Positions 27,018 to 35,672 of a DNA stretch of 64,000 nt are shown one piece after another. A program made the position numbers and the translations under genes. This DNA comes from Ornithinicoccus halotolerans (lineage in GTDB: Bacteria > Actinomycetota > Actinomycetes > Actinomycetales > Dermatophilaceae). The stretch's first letter is position 1. The number at the start of each line of letters is the position of its first letter. Below the pieces are notes generated by a model. The model was not told the origin of the DNA. It worked only from the letters and a program-made list of their open reading frames with translations, and did not search any database. The stretch lies in the NCBI RefSeq assembly GCF_009602535.1, contig NZ_WIQI01000001.1, positions 52,825-116,824 of the forward strand. Direction: 5' to 3'.

Positions 27018-27542
27018 ATGGCTGGGCGGCGGTTCACGGTGGTGGCAGCGGCAGCGGGACTGCTGCTGGCTGGATGTGGTGTGGGCGGCGAGGGGCAGGT
27101 TGTCGAGGCGGACGCGGCCGACCAGGAGACGCACTCCGAGCGCGAGGCCGACGAGGGCCGGGAGCAGGAGAGCGACGCGGCGACCGAGAACCGGGCCAAG
27201 CAGGCCGAGAAGAGGGCTGAGCGGGCTGAGGAGCGGGCGCGTCAGGCCGAGAAGAGGGCCGAGGAAGCGAAGACCAAGGCCGCCCAGGCCCAGTCGAGGG
27301 AACCAGGGTCCGTGGACGCTGACGCCGTCGCTGAAGAGCTGGCCCAGAGGCCCGAGCTGCAGCGGATGTCGCTGGACATCGGATGGGAAAGCGTCACGGA
27401 CGCCGAACGTGAAGCCTTCTGCGCGTCTTGGGCGATGGACGGTGACGTTCGCGAGCTGATCCTCGACGCCACGATCGAGGCCGCCCGGGGCGTCATCGAG
27501 CGGGACGTAGCCAGTGCCTACTACGACGAGAAGTGCTCCTGA
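27018..27542 (+). CDS. Lipoprotein with coiled-coil region
   Basis: 174 residues. MAGRRFTVVAAAAGLLLAGC carries a lipoprotein signal with Cys20 in the LLAGC lipobox. A highly charged stretch (about 55-95), made of repeated EKRAERAEERARQAEKRAEE-type heptads, should form a coiled coil. The C-terminal globular part has two cysteines (FCASW and EKCS). Likely a surface lipoprotein; no family was recognised. Confidence 0.7.
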   Translation: MAGRRFTVVAAAAGLLLAGCGVGGEGQVVEADAADQETHSEREADEGREQESDAATENRAKQAEKRAERAEERARQAEKRAEEAKTKAAQAQSREPGSVDADAVAEELAQRPELQRMSLDIGWESVTDAEREAFCASWAMDGDVRELILDATIEAARGVIERDVASAYYDEKCS

Positions 27543-27544
27543 CC

Positions 27545-27716
27545 GGTCCCAGGCCGGGACGACGGCCGGTGATCCCAGCGCGGCGCCGGCCGCGATGACC
27601 AGCGGTCCGGCGGCGTCGCCGGTGTCGGAGCACAGCCGCCAGACGCCCAGGAACGCGGACCTGTCTCTAACGGGTGCGACGTCGGCGCCGATCGTCATGT
27701 CGACGCCGTGCTCGGT
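27545..27716 (-). pseudogene. Fragment of an MFS transporter
   Basis: The minus-strand frame VDMTIGADVAPVRDRSAFLG continuing WRLCSDTGDAAGPLVIAAG matches the conserved MFS segment around motif C of actinobacterial exporters (GADLAP...FLG.WRL..D.G...GPL). No start, and the continuation is lost on both sides. A remnant only. Confidence 0.55.
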
Positions 27717-27809
27717 GCAGAGCTCTCGGAGCATCCCCGCCCCCGGCGGCACAGCCGGGCGACCGCGGCGGGAACCGCGGTGAAGGCGCTCCCAACGGGG
27801 GAGCAGGGG

Positions 27810-28565
27810 CTACTGCCGGTACAGCCAGACCTCGACCTCGTCAGGGCTGACGCGGCGACCGATGCGCTGGGCGGCCTCGCGTGCCCACCGGTCCACCAGC
27901 TCGACGTAGGACCGGTACGTGCTGGCCCGCCACTGCGGCAGCGTGCTCAGGGTTGTCCACCGGTAGCGGTCGCGCAGGACGGTCGCGACGACGGTGTCCA
28001 TGATGACGGCCCGGTGCTCGGCATCGCCGGCACCGGCGAAGTACAGGTATTTGGTGAAGAACGCCGGGCCGAGCTCACGGATGCGGTGGTCGCCGCGGGG
28101 CTTCATGCTCTGGTAGGCGGCCACCGGGTCGGTCGCGGCCAGTTTGCCCGCGCCGTGAAGCCGGGTGGCGGCCTCGACGGATCCCAGGGCAGCCACGGCC
28201 CCGACCCGGGCGCGCTGGTTGCGGTACCCGCTCCCGGTGCCCCACGCCAGGACGTGCCACAGCAGCCGGAGTACCGCCTCGGTGTCGCCGGTGGCGGTGT
28301 CCTCGGCGAGCGCGAACAGCTGGCCGCGGGTGATGCCTGGCCGCCCGTCGCGTCCGGCGGGGGTCTGCAGCGGTCCTCCCGGCAGCCCATGCTCGGTCAA
28401 CCGGGAGTCCCACCAGCGGGGATCGACGGGAACCCAGTGCTCGTGAACGTGGGCGTGCCGGCTGGTGGAGGCGAGCGCCGTGACCAAGTCGGGCGGGACG
28501 GGCAGGTTCACCGAGGGGGACTGGCTCATCCGCGACAGCATGGCAGAGGTCCGCACGTCGCTCAC
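27810..28565 (-). CDS. OGG-fold DNA glycosylase-like protein
   Basis: 251 residues. GDHRIRELGPAFFTKYLYFA followed by HRAVIMDTVVATVLRD resembles the helix-hairpin-helix core of actinobacterial proteins annotated as 8-oxoguanine glycosylase OGG-fold. The assignment is by pattern and tentative; a catalytic lysine cannot be confirmed. Starts at 28565, 28541 or 28529 are possible. It may serve in repair or as a DNA-targeting accessory gene in this decaying region. Confidence 0.5.
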   Translation of the reverse strand: MSDVRTSAMLSRMSQSPSVNLPVPPDLVTALASTSRHAHVHEHWVPVDPRWWDSRLTEHGLPGGPLQTPAGRDGRPGITRGQLFALAEDTATGDTEAVLRLLWHVLAWGTGSGYRNQRARVGAVAALGSVEAATRLHGAGKLAATDPVAAYQSMKPRGDHRIRELGPAFFTKYLYFAGAGDAEHRAVIMDTVVATVLRDRYRWTTLSTLPQWRASTYRSYVELVDRWAREAAQRIGRRVSPDEVEVWLYRQ

Positions 28566-28880
28566 GGATCGCCACGGGGGGCCCAGGCAGTGCGGCTGCT
28601 CAGCCCGGCGTGACCTGCCGGGACTGGCTCTGGCGGGCGGAGTTCTAACGGCAGCGGCACGGCAGGTGACCGGGGACGGACGGCGCCGGTACGCAGCCGC
28701 ACCGGCGCGTGGAGCTCCCTTGCCGCGGCGCGTTCCCGCGCCAGCCCCGCGTGGTCAAGCCGCTCCGGGTCCACGGCGGTACTGCGAGAGTCGGGTTTGG
28801 GGGGCCTGTTGCACCGAGGCTGTGAAGCCGATGAGTGCGACCAGAAGCGGGTCGTAGCCGCCAGTCGCTGGGTGAGCCGG
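28566..28880. other. Unresolved stretch, possible gene remnants
   Basis: On the minus strand one frame reads YDPLLVALIGFTASVQQAPQ then stops; another is Arg/Pro-rich. No start with a ribosome site was found. Possibly shuffled remnants. Confidence 0.25.
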
Positions 28881-29276
28881 TCACGAACGGGACCTGCTCG
28901 ACGGCCGCCCCCGAGCCCGCTGCTTCAGCGTCGGTGCGAGCTGGAGCAACTCTTCGGCGTCCTGGCGCAGGTCCACGCGCATCGCGCCGGCGGGCAGTCG
29001 CCAGGACAGGCCGCTGTCGGCTGGCACGCCGGTGGGCAGGATCCGTCGCCAGGTCTCGCCTCGTTCTCGCCAGCCGTCATCGCCCAGCTCGAGGGCCTGC
29101 GCATCGGTGGCGTTGGTGTAGGAGTACTCGATGATGCCGTCGGTGGCCTGCAGGACCTGGTCGTAGGCGTCCTGGTTGGTGAACAGCATCACGTACAGCG
29201 ACCGGTCGTCCTCCGGGTCGGGTAGCAAAGTCAGCGCGTGGCGGGCAGCCTGGACAGGCCGACGGAGGCGCACCAC
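28881..29276 (-). CDS. Hypothetical protein, possibly truncated at the N-terminus
   Basis: Up to 131 residues. The stretch LTLLPDPEDDRSLYVMLFTN followed by QDAYDQVLQATDGIIEYSYT is protein-like, with mixed acidic and aromatic composition and good codon use, and the frame ends cleanly. The first 14 residues are Arg-rich and overlap, in another frame, the integrase remnant just upstream. The present gene is therefore probably the 3' part of something whose start was lost in a rearrangement. No family was recognised. Confidence 0.45.
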   Translation of the reverse strand: MVRLRRPVQAARHALTLLPDPEDDRSLYVMLFTNQDAYDQVLQATDGIIEYSYTNATDAQALELGDDGWRERGETWRRILPTGVPADSGLSWRLPAGAMRVDLRQDAEELLQLAPTLKQRARGRPSSRSRS

Positions 29277-29288
29277 TTTGCCAGCCCG

Positions 29289-29490
29289 CCTGGTGGTGTC
29301 GGTAGGACCGTCTTGTCTCGTCGGCTAGGCAGGCTGCCCGGATCTCCTCGGTGAGTTCGGCGATCGGGTCGGGGGTCGGGACGACCTGCAGGTGCCGGCC
29401 GCGTCCGCGGTCGGCGGCCGTGACTGGCTGGGAGGGTGGGGGACCGAACGGTAGTGGAGCTGAGGGGGTCGGCTGGGAGGGCTGTGCCAC
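29289..29490 (-). pseudogene. N-terminal remnant of a tyrosine recombinase
   Basis: A GTG at 29490 preceded by AGGAG opens a Pro-rich leader, then AELTEEIRAACLADETRRSY and RHHQAGW, the SAM-like core-binding entry of many integrases. One frame over, the match continues as AKWCASVGLSRLPAT before a stop. So there is a frameshift near 29287 and no catalytic domain remains. It is a candidate remnant of the integrase of an older element in this region. Confidence 0.5.
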
Positions 29491-30089
29491 GGCAGAGCTC
29501 CTGGGTAGGGGACGTGTCGCCGGGGGACAGTGCGTGCTGTGGTCGGTGGTGCACTCACCTGCATGTCGCCGGGGCTTGCGGCCAGCACGCACTCGGTGGA
29601 GATGTGGTGAGTCGTGGCGAGCGGCCAGGGGGGTGCTGTCAGGTGTTGTCGGTCTTGGGTTCGATGTGCCCGGTTTGCAGGATGGCCTGGTCTGGGGCGC
29701 CGTCTTGTTGACGTCGACGAAGGGGAGCAGCGCGTTGGGCCCCGCAGAGGTCGCCCGTGCGCGCGGGTGGGTGGTCGTGGCTGGCGAGGGGCTGCCGGTG
29801 GCTGCCGGGGCCGGGTGCCTGCGCGGGACCGGTAGGGGCGGCCTAGGCACAGCGCGTCGGCCACGCCCGTGATCCCGACACGCACCACGCGTACGGCGGG
29901 CTACTGGCAAGGAGCCACCCCGGGTGAGGCAGCCCCGGAAGTTCCGGCGTCGCGCACGCGCCGGTACGCCTGGTGCCTGGCGGGCCGGTCTGCGTCTTCG
30001 TGGCCGGCAGCTCACGCGCTGGGGGGTGACCTTAGTTGCGGGTGGCCGACCCGCGGTGTGAGGGTCTGACCTGCGATGACACGTGAACA
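29491..30089. other. No recognisable gene
   Basis: Long open frames exist on both strands because of the high GC, but none has convincing composition, start or family pattern. Confidence 0.35.
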
Positions 30090-30141
30090 GCGCCAACCTC
30101 GACCGCTGGTTAGGGTGGTAACCAGCGGTCGAGGTTGGCGC
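30090..30141. repeat. Perfect 23-bp inverted repeat with 6-base loop
   Basis: The left arm 30090-30112 and right arm 30119-30141 are exact reverse complements; the arms meet at GGTTA-GGGTGG-TAACC. There is no T-run on either side, so it is not a standard terminator. It may be a recombination or mobile-element end, or a structured RNA. Confidence 0.85.
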
Positions 30142-30592
30142 AATATTGGGCTCCGCGTCCGAAGTTCCCCACGCAGGTCGTGGGGCGTGTGATGCAGCTG
30201 CTAGTCGTTACAGCGAGGAGATCCTGTACGTCGCCCCTTGATGACGAAGCGGGCGATGTCCGGGCCGGGATATTCCCGCGGCGCGGCGACGGCACCGGCC
30301 GGACCAGGGCAGGCGGATCCTGCTCGCCGTCGCCGGCGGCTCCCGCAGCAACTGGGCGAGCAGGTGAGGGGCGTCGGGGTCGCTTCTGGCCGGTCGGGGT
30401 CGTCGCCTGTCGTCTCGAGAGCGGGGGCCCGGTCTGCGGGCTCCGACTGAGCCACCGGCTCTGGGAAGTCGGTGACCGGCGTCGTGTGCGGTTGGCGATG
30501 CGCTCGACGTGGTCGCGAGCCTTCTCCGTTCCGGTGCCGCCGACGGTCCGCGTCAGCCGCGACCGGATAGCGGTCTCCTTGCAGCGGGAAGG
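30142..30592. other. No recognisable gene
   Basis: Lies between the inverted repeat and the 3' end of the next minus-strand gene. Several overlapping frames on the minus strand look partly protein-like, but none has a coherent start and family pattern. Confidence 0.3.
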
Positions 30593-31435
30593 TCAGGCGG
30601 GCGCGGACCGCGGCCCCTCGTCATACCGGGGTTCGCAGCTGGTCCCATCGGGTACTTGGTGCATTCCCTTCTGGGCCTCCTTGGGCACGATGTCCTGCTC
30701 CTGGGACGTCTCCTGCTGCTGGGACGTCTGCTGCTGGCGCCAGTCGTGCACGGCGTCTGCTGCGACACCGGCGGAGAAGTCCCCGAGCCACAAACCTGCC
30801 ACGCTGGCGAGGGCGACCAATGCCTTTCGTACCCGCCCCGGCGGCTTCGCCGGATGACTCGGCGGGGCATGGCCCGCGCTGTCGGTGTGGACGTTGACCT
30901 GGATGCCAAGCAGGGCTCTCAGCTCGGAACCGTGGCTGGCGCTCTCCACCTCCAGCCCGTACGCGACCGGAGTGAGCTCTCGCAGTGCCGCGCTGAGCGG
31001 CATCGCGCGAACGCGGCGGTCCTGGAGGGCTTGGTAGAGCTCAGTGTCGGGGTCGTCGGGTACGTCCGGGTCGGGCGGCTCGTTGAGGACCGCCAATGCC
31101 TGGGCGAGAATCCACCGTTCGTGCAGGGCCAGCAGCATGTTCCCAGCCGCCGCCGCGGTCGGCTCTGGTATCCGCACCGCCAGCCCTGTGGGCACGGGCA
31201 CCGCCGGCAGCCCGCCCTCCACCGACGCCTCGACGTGCTGCCAGAGCCGCTCGGCCCGGGGCATCATGCGAGACAGGGTCCAGTCGAGGGAGGGTTCCAA
31301 CCCCAGCTTCACGCGCACTTGGCCGCGCACCTGGTCCGTCACCGGCAGCACGCTGCCTGCCGAGCTGCCCATTCGTCCTAGTCCTTGATCGGAAGCGCTA
31401 GCGCCACGTTCCGGCTCCGGTGGCTGCACGACCAT
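30593..31435 (-). CDS. Hypothetical protein with one membrane segment
   Basis: 280 residues. The N-terminal two thirds are soluble (MLLALHERWILAQALAVLNE near 100-119); a hydrophobic segment (KALVALASVAGLWLGDFSAG, about 222-241) and a short Gln/Glu-rich tail follow. ATG 31435 is preceded by GGGAGAGGA on the minus strand, a good ribosome site. No family was recognised. This arrangement suggests a C-terminally membrane-tethered protein. Confidence 0.6.
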   Translation of the reverse strand: MVVQPPEPERGASASDQGLGRMGSSAGSVLPVTDQVRGQVRVKLGLEPSLDWTLSRMMPRAERLWQHVEASVEGGLPAVPVPTGLAVRIPEPTAAAAGNMLLALHERWILAQALAVLNEPPDPDVPDDPDTELYQALQDRRVRAMPLSAALRELTPVAYGLEVESASHGSELRALLGIQVNVHTDSAGHAPPSHPAKPPGRVRKALVALASVAGLWLGDFSAGVAADAVHDWRQQQTSQQQETSQEQDIVPKEAQKGMHQVPDGTSCEPRYDEGPRSAPA

Positions 31436-31562
31436 GGCGGTCCTCCCTCTCCCTGCATCTTCAGATTAGCGCCGGTTCGCGTGCGCTTGCCATGGTCAGT
31501 TTCATAGGGGCTCCTCACAGGCGTTGCTCCGTTGTGGTGTCCGGCGGCGCAGGGTGCCGGTG

Positions 31563-32270
31563 TCAGTCGTGACGAGCAATCACGTTCGCCGGGTCGTGCC
31601 CGGGCGCGGAGGGCCGGGTGGCTGGTGGTCGGTGGCAGGCGACGGGGTGGCGGGTGCGGTAGTGGGCGCGGGCGGTCGCGGCGGTGAAGTGGGCGGGGTC
31701 GTAGAAGACAGCTCTGCCGTGGACGCGGGTGGTGTAGATGCGGGGCCGGCCGGTGGTGTCGGTCTCTCGGCCGCTTAGGTCGCGCCGGGCGCTCTGGTGG
31801 GGGGTGGCGCCGCCGATGCGGATGCCGTTGGCCGCGGCCAGGTGGAGGGCTTCGTGGGTGTCGATGGCTCGGGGTGGGCGCTGACGGAGTAGGGCGCGAA
31901 TGAGCTGTTCGCGGGTGTTGCCGCCGCGGTAGGAGGGCTGGTGGCCGTGGAAGAGCTCGCCGAGGATCTTGTCGGCGATGCGGTCGCCGGTGTGGGCGGC
32001 CCAGAGCCGTTGGGGGCGGGGGCAGCGCCGGTTGGCGGTGGGCGCTGAGGTTCTGGTGTTGAGGAGGGTCCAGCCGCCGGTGGCGAGCTTGCGGGCCAGC
32101 CGGGCTTCGAGGAGGTGGCGCAGGTCAGTGCTGGGGGAGTAATCGGTTCGGCGGATGAGGGCGACGGCGGTGGGGTGCAGTCTGCCGAGGCGGTTGCTCC
32201 AGTGGTGCAGGGAGACCCCGGCGCGACGGGTCTGGGCGTGAGTTCGTCGACGGGTCGTTCTGGCGGGAGC
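31563..32270 (-). CDS. GIY-YIG-like protein, 5' part uncertain or lost
   Basis: The protein-like part begins near 32220 with GVSLHHWSNRLGRLHPTAVA, then STDLRHLLEARLARKLATGG and WTLLNTRTSAP, a pattern seen after the GIY and YIG strands in actinobacterial GIY-YIG proteins. A C-terminal winged-helix-like part follows (NGIRIGGATPHQSARRDLSG). The GIY/YIG strands themselves are missing in this frame. Upstream residues in the same frame are Arg/Thr-rich and unlikely. The family call is tentative. Confidence 0.4.
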   Translation of the reverse strand, partial: APARTTRRRTHAQTRRAGVSLHHWSNRLGRLHPTAVALIRRTDYSPSTDLRHLLEARLARKLATGGWTLLNTRTSAPTANRRCPRPQRLWAAHTGDRIADKILGELFHGHQPSYRGGNTREQLIRALLRQRPPRAIDTHEALHLAAANGIRIGGATPHQSARRDLSGRETDTTGRPRIYTTRVHGRAVFYDPAHFTAATARAHYRTRHPVACHRPPATRPSAPGHDPANVIARHD

Positions 32271-32362
32271 CGGGGCGGGGCACGAGCACGATGCTGACGC
32301 GGTTCGTCCGCTCCGGCGGGCACGTGCAGTGGCCGCGCCACTTCGAGTCCTTCGACTGGTAG
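32235..32362 (+). pseudogene. Possible 3' fragment of an unknown plus-strand gene
   Basis: The frame reads REFVDGSFWREPGRGTSTML then TRFVRSGGHVQWPRHFESFD and ends in W-TAG at 32362. It is aromatic-rich and protein-like but has no start. The minus strand over the same bases also reads plausibly (YQSKDSKWRGHCTCPPERTN), and both frames share the same third positions, so codon bias cannot decide between them. Confidence 0.35.
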
Positions 32363-32588
32363 CGCTCGCGACGGGCACCCTCATGGGCGGGCCGCCAGCC
32401 GTCCCGTTTGTCTCGACTGTGTGACATGTGCGTGTGTCACGGAATCCTGACGGTGGCGCTGTAGATCCCCAACCGCGGCACACCGAGGTACACGCACACT
32501 CGCGTGCGGGACACTGCGGCCGCCGGTGGGGCTCGCCTCTTGGCGCTCGGGGGTAGCGGTCGGCACCGGCCGGGAGCACCCTGGTGGG

Positions 32589-33380
32589 ATGGACGGCGCC
32601 GTGGCCGCCGACCATTGGCTGGACGTCACTGCCGAGCTGCTGCAGCGGCCACTGACACGGTTCCCGCACGAGCTGGTACAGCGCGAGCTGCGGGCCACCT
32701 TCGAGGTGCGCACGGTCTCCTGGAACTGGGCAGACGGATCCACGCTAGGTTTCCACCTCGACCCTCCGGTCGGGGGCTGGGGTCCGGGGCTCGTGCCGCT
32801 CGAGCACCGGTTTGCCTACTACCGGCATCCGCTCATCCAGTGGTTCGGTGCTACTGGGGATCCCAGGCCGCAGACGGTCGGGCGGGTGCCGGCACAAATC
32901 AGTCCCGACCGGGACAAGGCCGCCATCGCAGAGCTCCTTGCCCCCGTCGGTACCGAGCAGCAGCTGTCGGTGCCGTACGTGCTGCAGCCCGGAACCCACC
33001 GGGCGTTTGTGCTGGCGCGATCCGTCGACGATTTCACCGATTCCGACCTGGTGTTGGCCGGGCGGCTGCAGCGGCTGTTCCAGGCGGTGCACGCGCAGGT
33101 GCGAGTGCTGGGTGCGATGTCGATGGTGAGCGTGGAGGAACTCCGGCGGGCCGGGCTGACCGGGCGGGAAGCCGCGGTCCTGGCGCTGGCCGCGCAGGGG
33201 CTGACTACCACGGCGATCGCCCACCGGCTCGGGATGGCTCCCGGCACGGCCCGCAAGCACCTGGAGCACATCTACCGCAAGCTCGGGGTGAGTGGCCGGG
33301 TGGAGGCCGTCCAGGTCGCGGCCATGCTCGCTGCAGAGGGCATCGCCCTGGAGGCCGAAGCTCCGCTCCCCGCTCCGTGA
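32589..33380 (+). CDS. LuxR family transcriptional regulator
   Basis: 263 residues: an N-terminal sensor-like domain with no recognised family (DHWLDVTAELLQRPLTRFP...) and a C-terminal LuxR helix-turn-helix (LTGREAAVLALAAQGLTTTA, MAPGTARKHLEHIYRKLGV, about 188-250). ATG 32589 is chosen, since the 21 upstream codons look non-coding. No receiver or ATPase domain is present. Its targets are unknown; the neighbouring genes are fragments. Confidence 0.8.
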   Translation: MDGAVAADHWLDVTAELLQRPLTRFPHELVQRELRATFEVRTVSWNWADGSTLGFHLDPPVGGWGPGLVPLEHRFAYYRHPLIQWFGATGDPRPQTVGRVPAQISPDRDKAAIAELLAPVGTEQQLSVPYVLQPGTHRAFVLARSVDDFTDSDLVLAGRLQRLFQAVHAQVRVLGAMSMVSVEELRRAGLTGREAAVLALAAQGLTTTAIAHRLGMAPGTARKHLEHIYRKLGVSGRVEAVQVAAMLAAEGIALEAEAPLPAP

Positions 33381-33685
33381 GACGTAATCCGGGCAGTCAA
33401 CCCTGTAGCCCGGTCCAGGAGCTCCCGGTACCGGTCGCTGCCGTCGAACCGGGCCGGGTCGACCCCCGGCGCTCCAGACCATGCGCCCGTACACGTCGGG
33501 GTGGCCGACGGCGGCCTCCGTCCGGGCGTCTCTGTCCGCACACGGTATTGCTTACTCGTCCCCCGGGGGATGTGCCCTCCTGTAACCACGGGCGCAGGCA
33601 CGGCTCACATCTCGCCCACCCCGATCATCGGGGTATTGCCCAGCGGCGGGTCCTAACGGCGCAGTCGGGAGTAGGCGGTGGCGGT
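33381..33685. other. Intergenic region, no gene assigned
   Basis: Lies between convergent genes. No terminator with a T-run and no protein-like frame was found. Confidence 0.35.
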
Positions 33686-34051
33686 TCAGCCTCCGGCACG
33701 GTTCTCGTGGCTGGTGTCAGGTTGTCTGCGGGACGAGCAGCACAGCTCACGTCGTGCCGTGTGCCTGGCACCGGGGGCCGGCGGCTGGCGGCCGGCGGCG
33801 AAGATGATCGCCAGGACGGCGCAGGCCAGCAGGGGTCCCCAACACGGGAAGGACCACTGGCCGAAGAGCAGCAGGGCGTTGAGCAGCTTTCGCTCCACCA
33901 GCCACAGGAACGCCGCCGCGGCCACGGTCGGGGCCGTGTAGGCGGGGATGCGCAGGTCATGGGGTCTCGTTTCGGTTGGCAGGCGCCACGGGGCGGGCCC
34001 GAAGCGGTGGTCTGGCCGGGTCGACCGTGCGCGTGCTGGCGGCCGGAGCAA
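33686..34051 (-). CDS. Small hypothetical membrane protein
   Basis: 121 residues or fewer; the N-terminal 25 are Arg/Pro-rich and the start is uncertain. Two membrane segments follow: TAPTVAAAAFLWLVE (about 38-52) leading to LLNALLLFGQW, and GPLLACAVLAIIFAAG (about 72-88). A basic tail ends the protein. It lies just downstream of the next minus-strand gene. No family was recognised. Confidence 0.5.
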   Translation of the reverse strand: MLRPPARARSTRPDHRFGPAPWRLPTETRPHDLRIPAYTAPTVAAAAFLWLVERKLLNALLLFGQWSFPCWGPLLACAVLAIIFAAGRQPPAPGARHTARRELCCSSRRQPDTSHENRAGG

Positions 34052-34061
34052 CCGCGCACGG

Positions 34062-34298
34062 TCAGCGGCGGGACCAGTCCAGGACCTGCTTAGCGGGGCG
34101 TCGTAGCTGGCCTCGATGGCGTCGGTGACCGAGTCGGCGACGCCGTCCAGGTAGCAGCCGGTCCACGTTGGCGAGCAGGTTGATCAGGTCGACTTGGTCC
34201 TCGGTGGCGTTGATGGCGTCGCGGACGTCGTCGCAGGCACGGTTGAGGACCCGCTGGACCTGGTCACGGGTGTACGGGCCGGGCTTGGGCGTGGTCAT
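34062..34298 (-). CDS. Small hypothetical protein with compensating frameshifts
   Basis: 78 residues opening MTTPKPGPYTRDQVQRVLNR then ACDDVRDAINATEDQVDLIN, clearly coding. Mid-gene the frame becomes Arg-rich, while another frame over the same bases reads GCYLDGVADSVTDAIEASYD. The original frame resumes with KQVLDWSRR before the stop. Two nearby indels that cancel out are the simplest explanation. No family was recognised. Confidence 0.5.
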   Translation of the reverse strand: MTTPKPGPYTRDQVQRVLNRACDDVRDAINATEDQVDLINLLANVDRLLPGRRRRLGHRRHRGQLRRPAKQVLDWSRR

Positions 34299-34358
34299 GG
34301 CCGGGAGTGTGCTGGGCCGGGTCGGTGGGGCAGTCGCCGCGACCGGGGCCGCCGGGGG

Positions 34359-35672
34359 CTAGCGGCCGGTGGCGGCCGGGGTGCGGCGCCAGGTGTCCGG
34401 GCCGGTGGCCTCGATGAGGCCAGCTTGGGTGAGCGCCCGGGCCAGTGCGCCGTTGTCGTCGACGTCAGCGAACCGCAGGTGGGCGGTGGCGCCGGCGGCG
34501 TCGCAGGTGCAGACGAGGTGGGCGAGCACGGCACCGGCTCGGTGCAGCTCGGGCGGCAGGGCGGTCAGGAAGTCCCAGCCGGTCGGTGGTGCCCACCCGG
34601 GCGGGGGGTCCGCGTGCTGGGACAGCGCGCGGCGCGGCGCGGCCGGCGGCAGGGTGTACTGGCCGGCGTCGGGATGGCGTGGCCGAACCGGACGGCGAGG
34701 GGTGAGGTCCAGGGTGTCCTGTACCGGCCGGGTCGTGTCCGGTCCGACCGGAGCCTCGCCGGGCCAGCGGTCGGGCGCGGGCCGGCGGTTGCCCGAGGGA
34801 AGCCCGAACCCACCGGTGGCGCCGGGTCCCTCGCCGTGCTGGCGGGGTTGCGGGGTGCCGGGGCGGGGCAGCAGCTGCAGCGGGTCGTGGGGGTCACGCA
34901 GGCGCAGGTCCGCCAGGGCGGGGGTGAGCAGCCCGCGGTCGGGGTGCAGGTGGCAGGCGGTCAGCGGGTGGTGGACCGGGTCGGCTCCGAGCAGGTGGGT
35001 GGTGATGGTCACGGTGGCGGGGTCGCCGGGCACCGGCAGGTTGCCCGGGTCGGTGAGGTCGGCGTCGGGGTGCGGGTCGGGCACGGCCAGGGTGATGCCC
35101 AGCCAGTAGCCGTAGGCCTGCTGATGCAGCCGATGCAGCTGGTCGCCGGTGTCCGGGCCGAACAGCCAGCTGGTGCGGGTCACCTCCTCCCGGTAGCGGC
35201 TGTCCCGTTCGGCCCAGGTCTGCACCGGCAGCCCGGAGAGCTGGACCTCCAGGGACTGCGCGGCCCGGGGCAGTGTGACGTGGACGTCGGCGCGGGTGCC
35301 GTTGTCCAGCCGGGCCTCCAGTCGCACCGGGTGGCCGTGGGTGGTGAGCCAGGCGGCCAGGGCGTGCTGGGCGGCCAGGTGCAGGTACCGGTCGAGCGGG
35401 TCGACCCCGTGTCGGGTCAGCGGGCACTGACGGGCCCGGCCGGCCTGGTGGGCGAAGTGGGGCCGGTTGACCTTGCCGGGCTTGGCGACCAGTTGGCCAC
35501 CGCAGCCACCGGCGGCAGTGGAGCACCGGAACAGGTCGTGGCGGGCGCCGAGCGCGACGGCCTGGTCGTGGTCACCCGGCATCAGCAGCCAGGCGGTGCC
35601 TGCAGGGCCGTCGGTCACCGCGCACGGCAGCTGCTTGCGGCGCGGCCGCGGCGGTTCGGTGTCCGTGATCAT
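34359..35672 (-). CDS. Competence protein CoiA-like family protein
   Basis: 437 residues. RPHFAHQAGRARQCPLTRHG (about 69-88) and SLEVQLSGLPVQTWAERDSR (about 138-157) are hallmarks of CoiA-like proteins, which have a PD-(D/E)XK nuclease-like fold and a preceding zinc or His motif. A Pro/Arg-rich linker (about 275-370) leads to a C-terminal helical domain (GALARALTQAGLIEATGPDT). CoiA homologues in actinobacteria are common on mobile islands. It is probably in the same transcription unit as the two small genes downstream. Confidence 0.75.
   Translation of the reverse strand: MITDTEPPRPRRKQLPCAVTDGPAGTAWLLMPGDHDQAVALGARHDLFRCSTAAGGCGGQLVAKPGKVNRPHFAHQAGRARQCPLTRHGVDPLDRYLHLAAQHALAAWLTTHGHPVRLEARLDNGTRADVHVTLPRAAQSLEVQLSGLPVQTWAERDSRYREEVTRTSWLFGPDTGDQLHRLHQQAYGYWLGITLAVPDPHPDADLTDPGNLPVPGDPATVTITTHLLGADPVHHPLTACHLHPDRGLLTPALADLRLRDPHDPLQLLPRPGTPQPRQHGEGPGATGGFGLPSGNRRPAPDRWPGEAPVGPDTTRPVQDTLDLTPRRPVRPRHPDAGQYTLPPAAPRRALSQHADPPPGWAPPTGWDFLTALPPELHRAGAVLAHLVCTCDAAGATAHLRFADVDDNGALARALTQAGLIEATGPDTWRRTPAATGR

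Noticed and set aside
29351..29872. Plus-strand open frame of 173 codons
   Set aside because: Gly/Arg/Val-rich with no start signal; overlaps the integrase remnant on the other strand, which has a family match.
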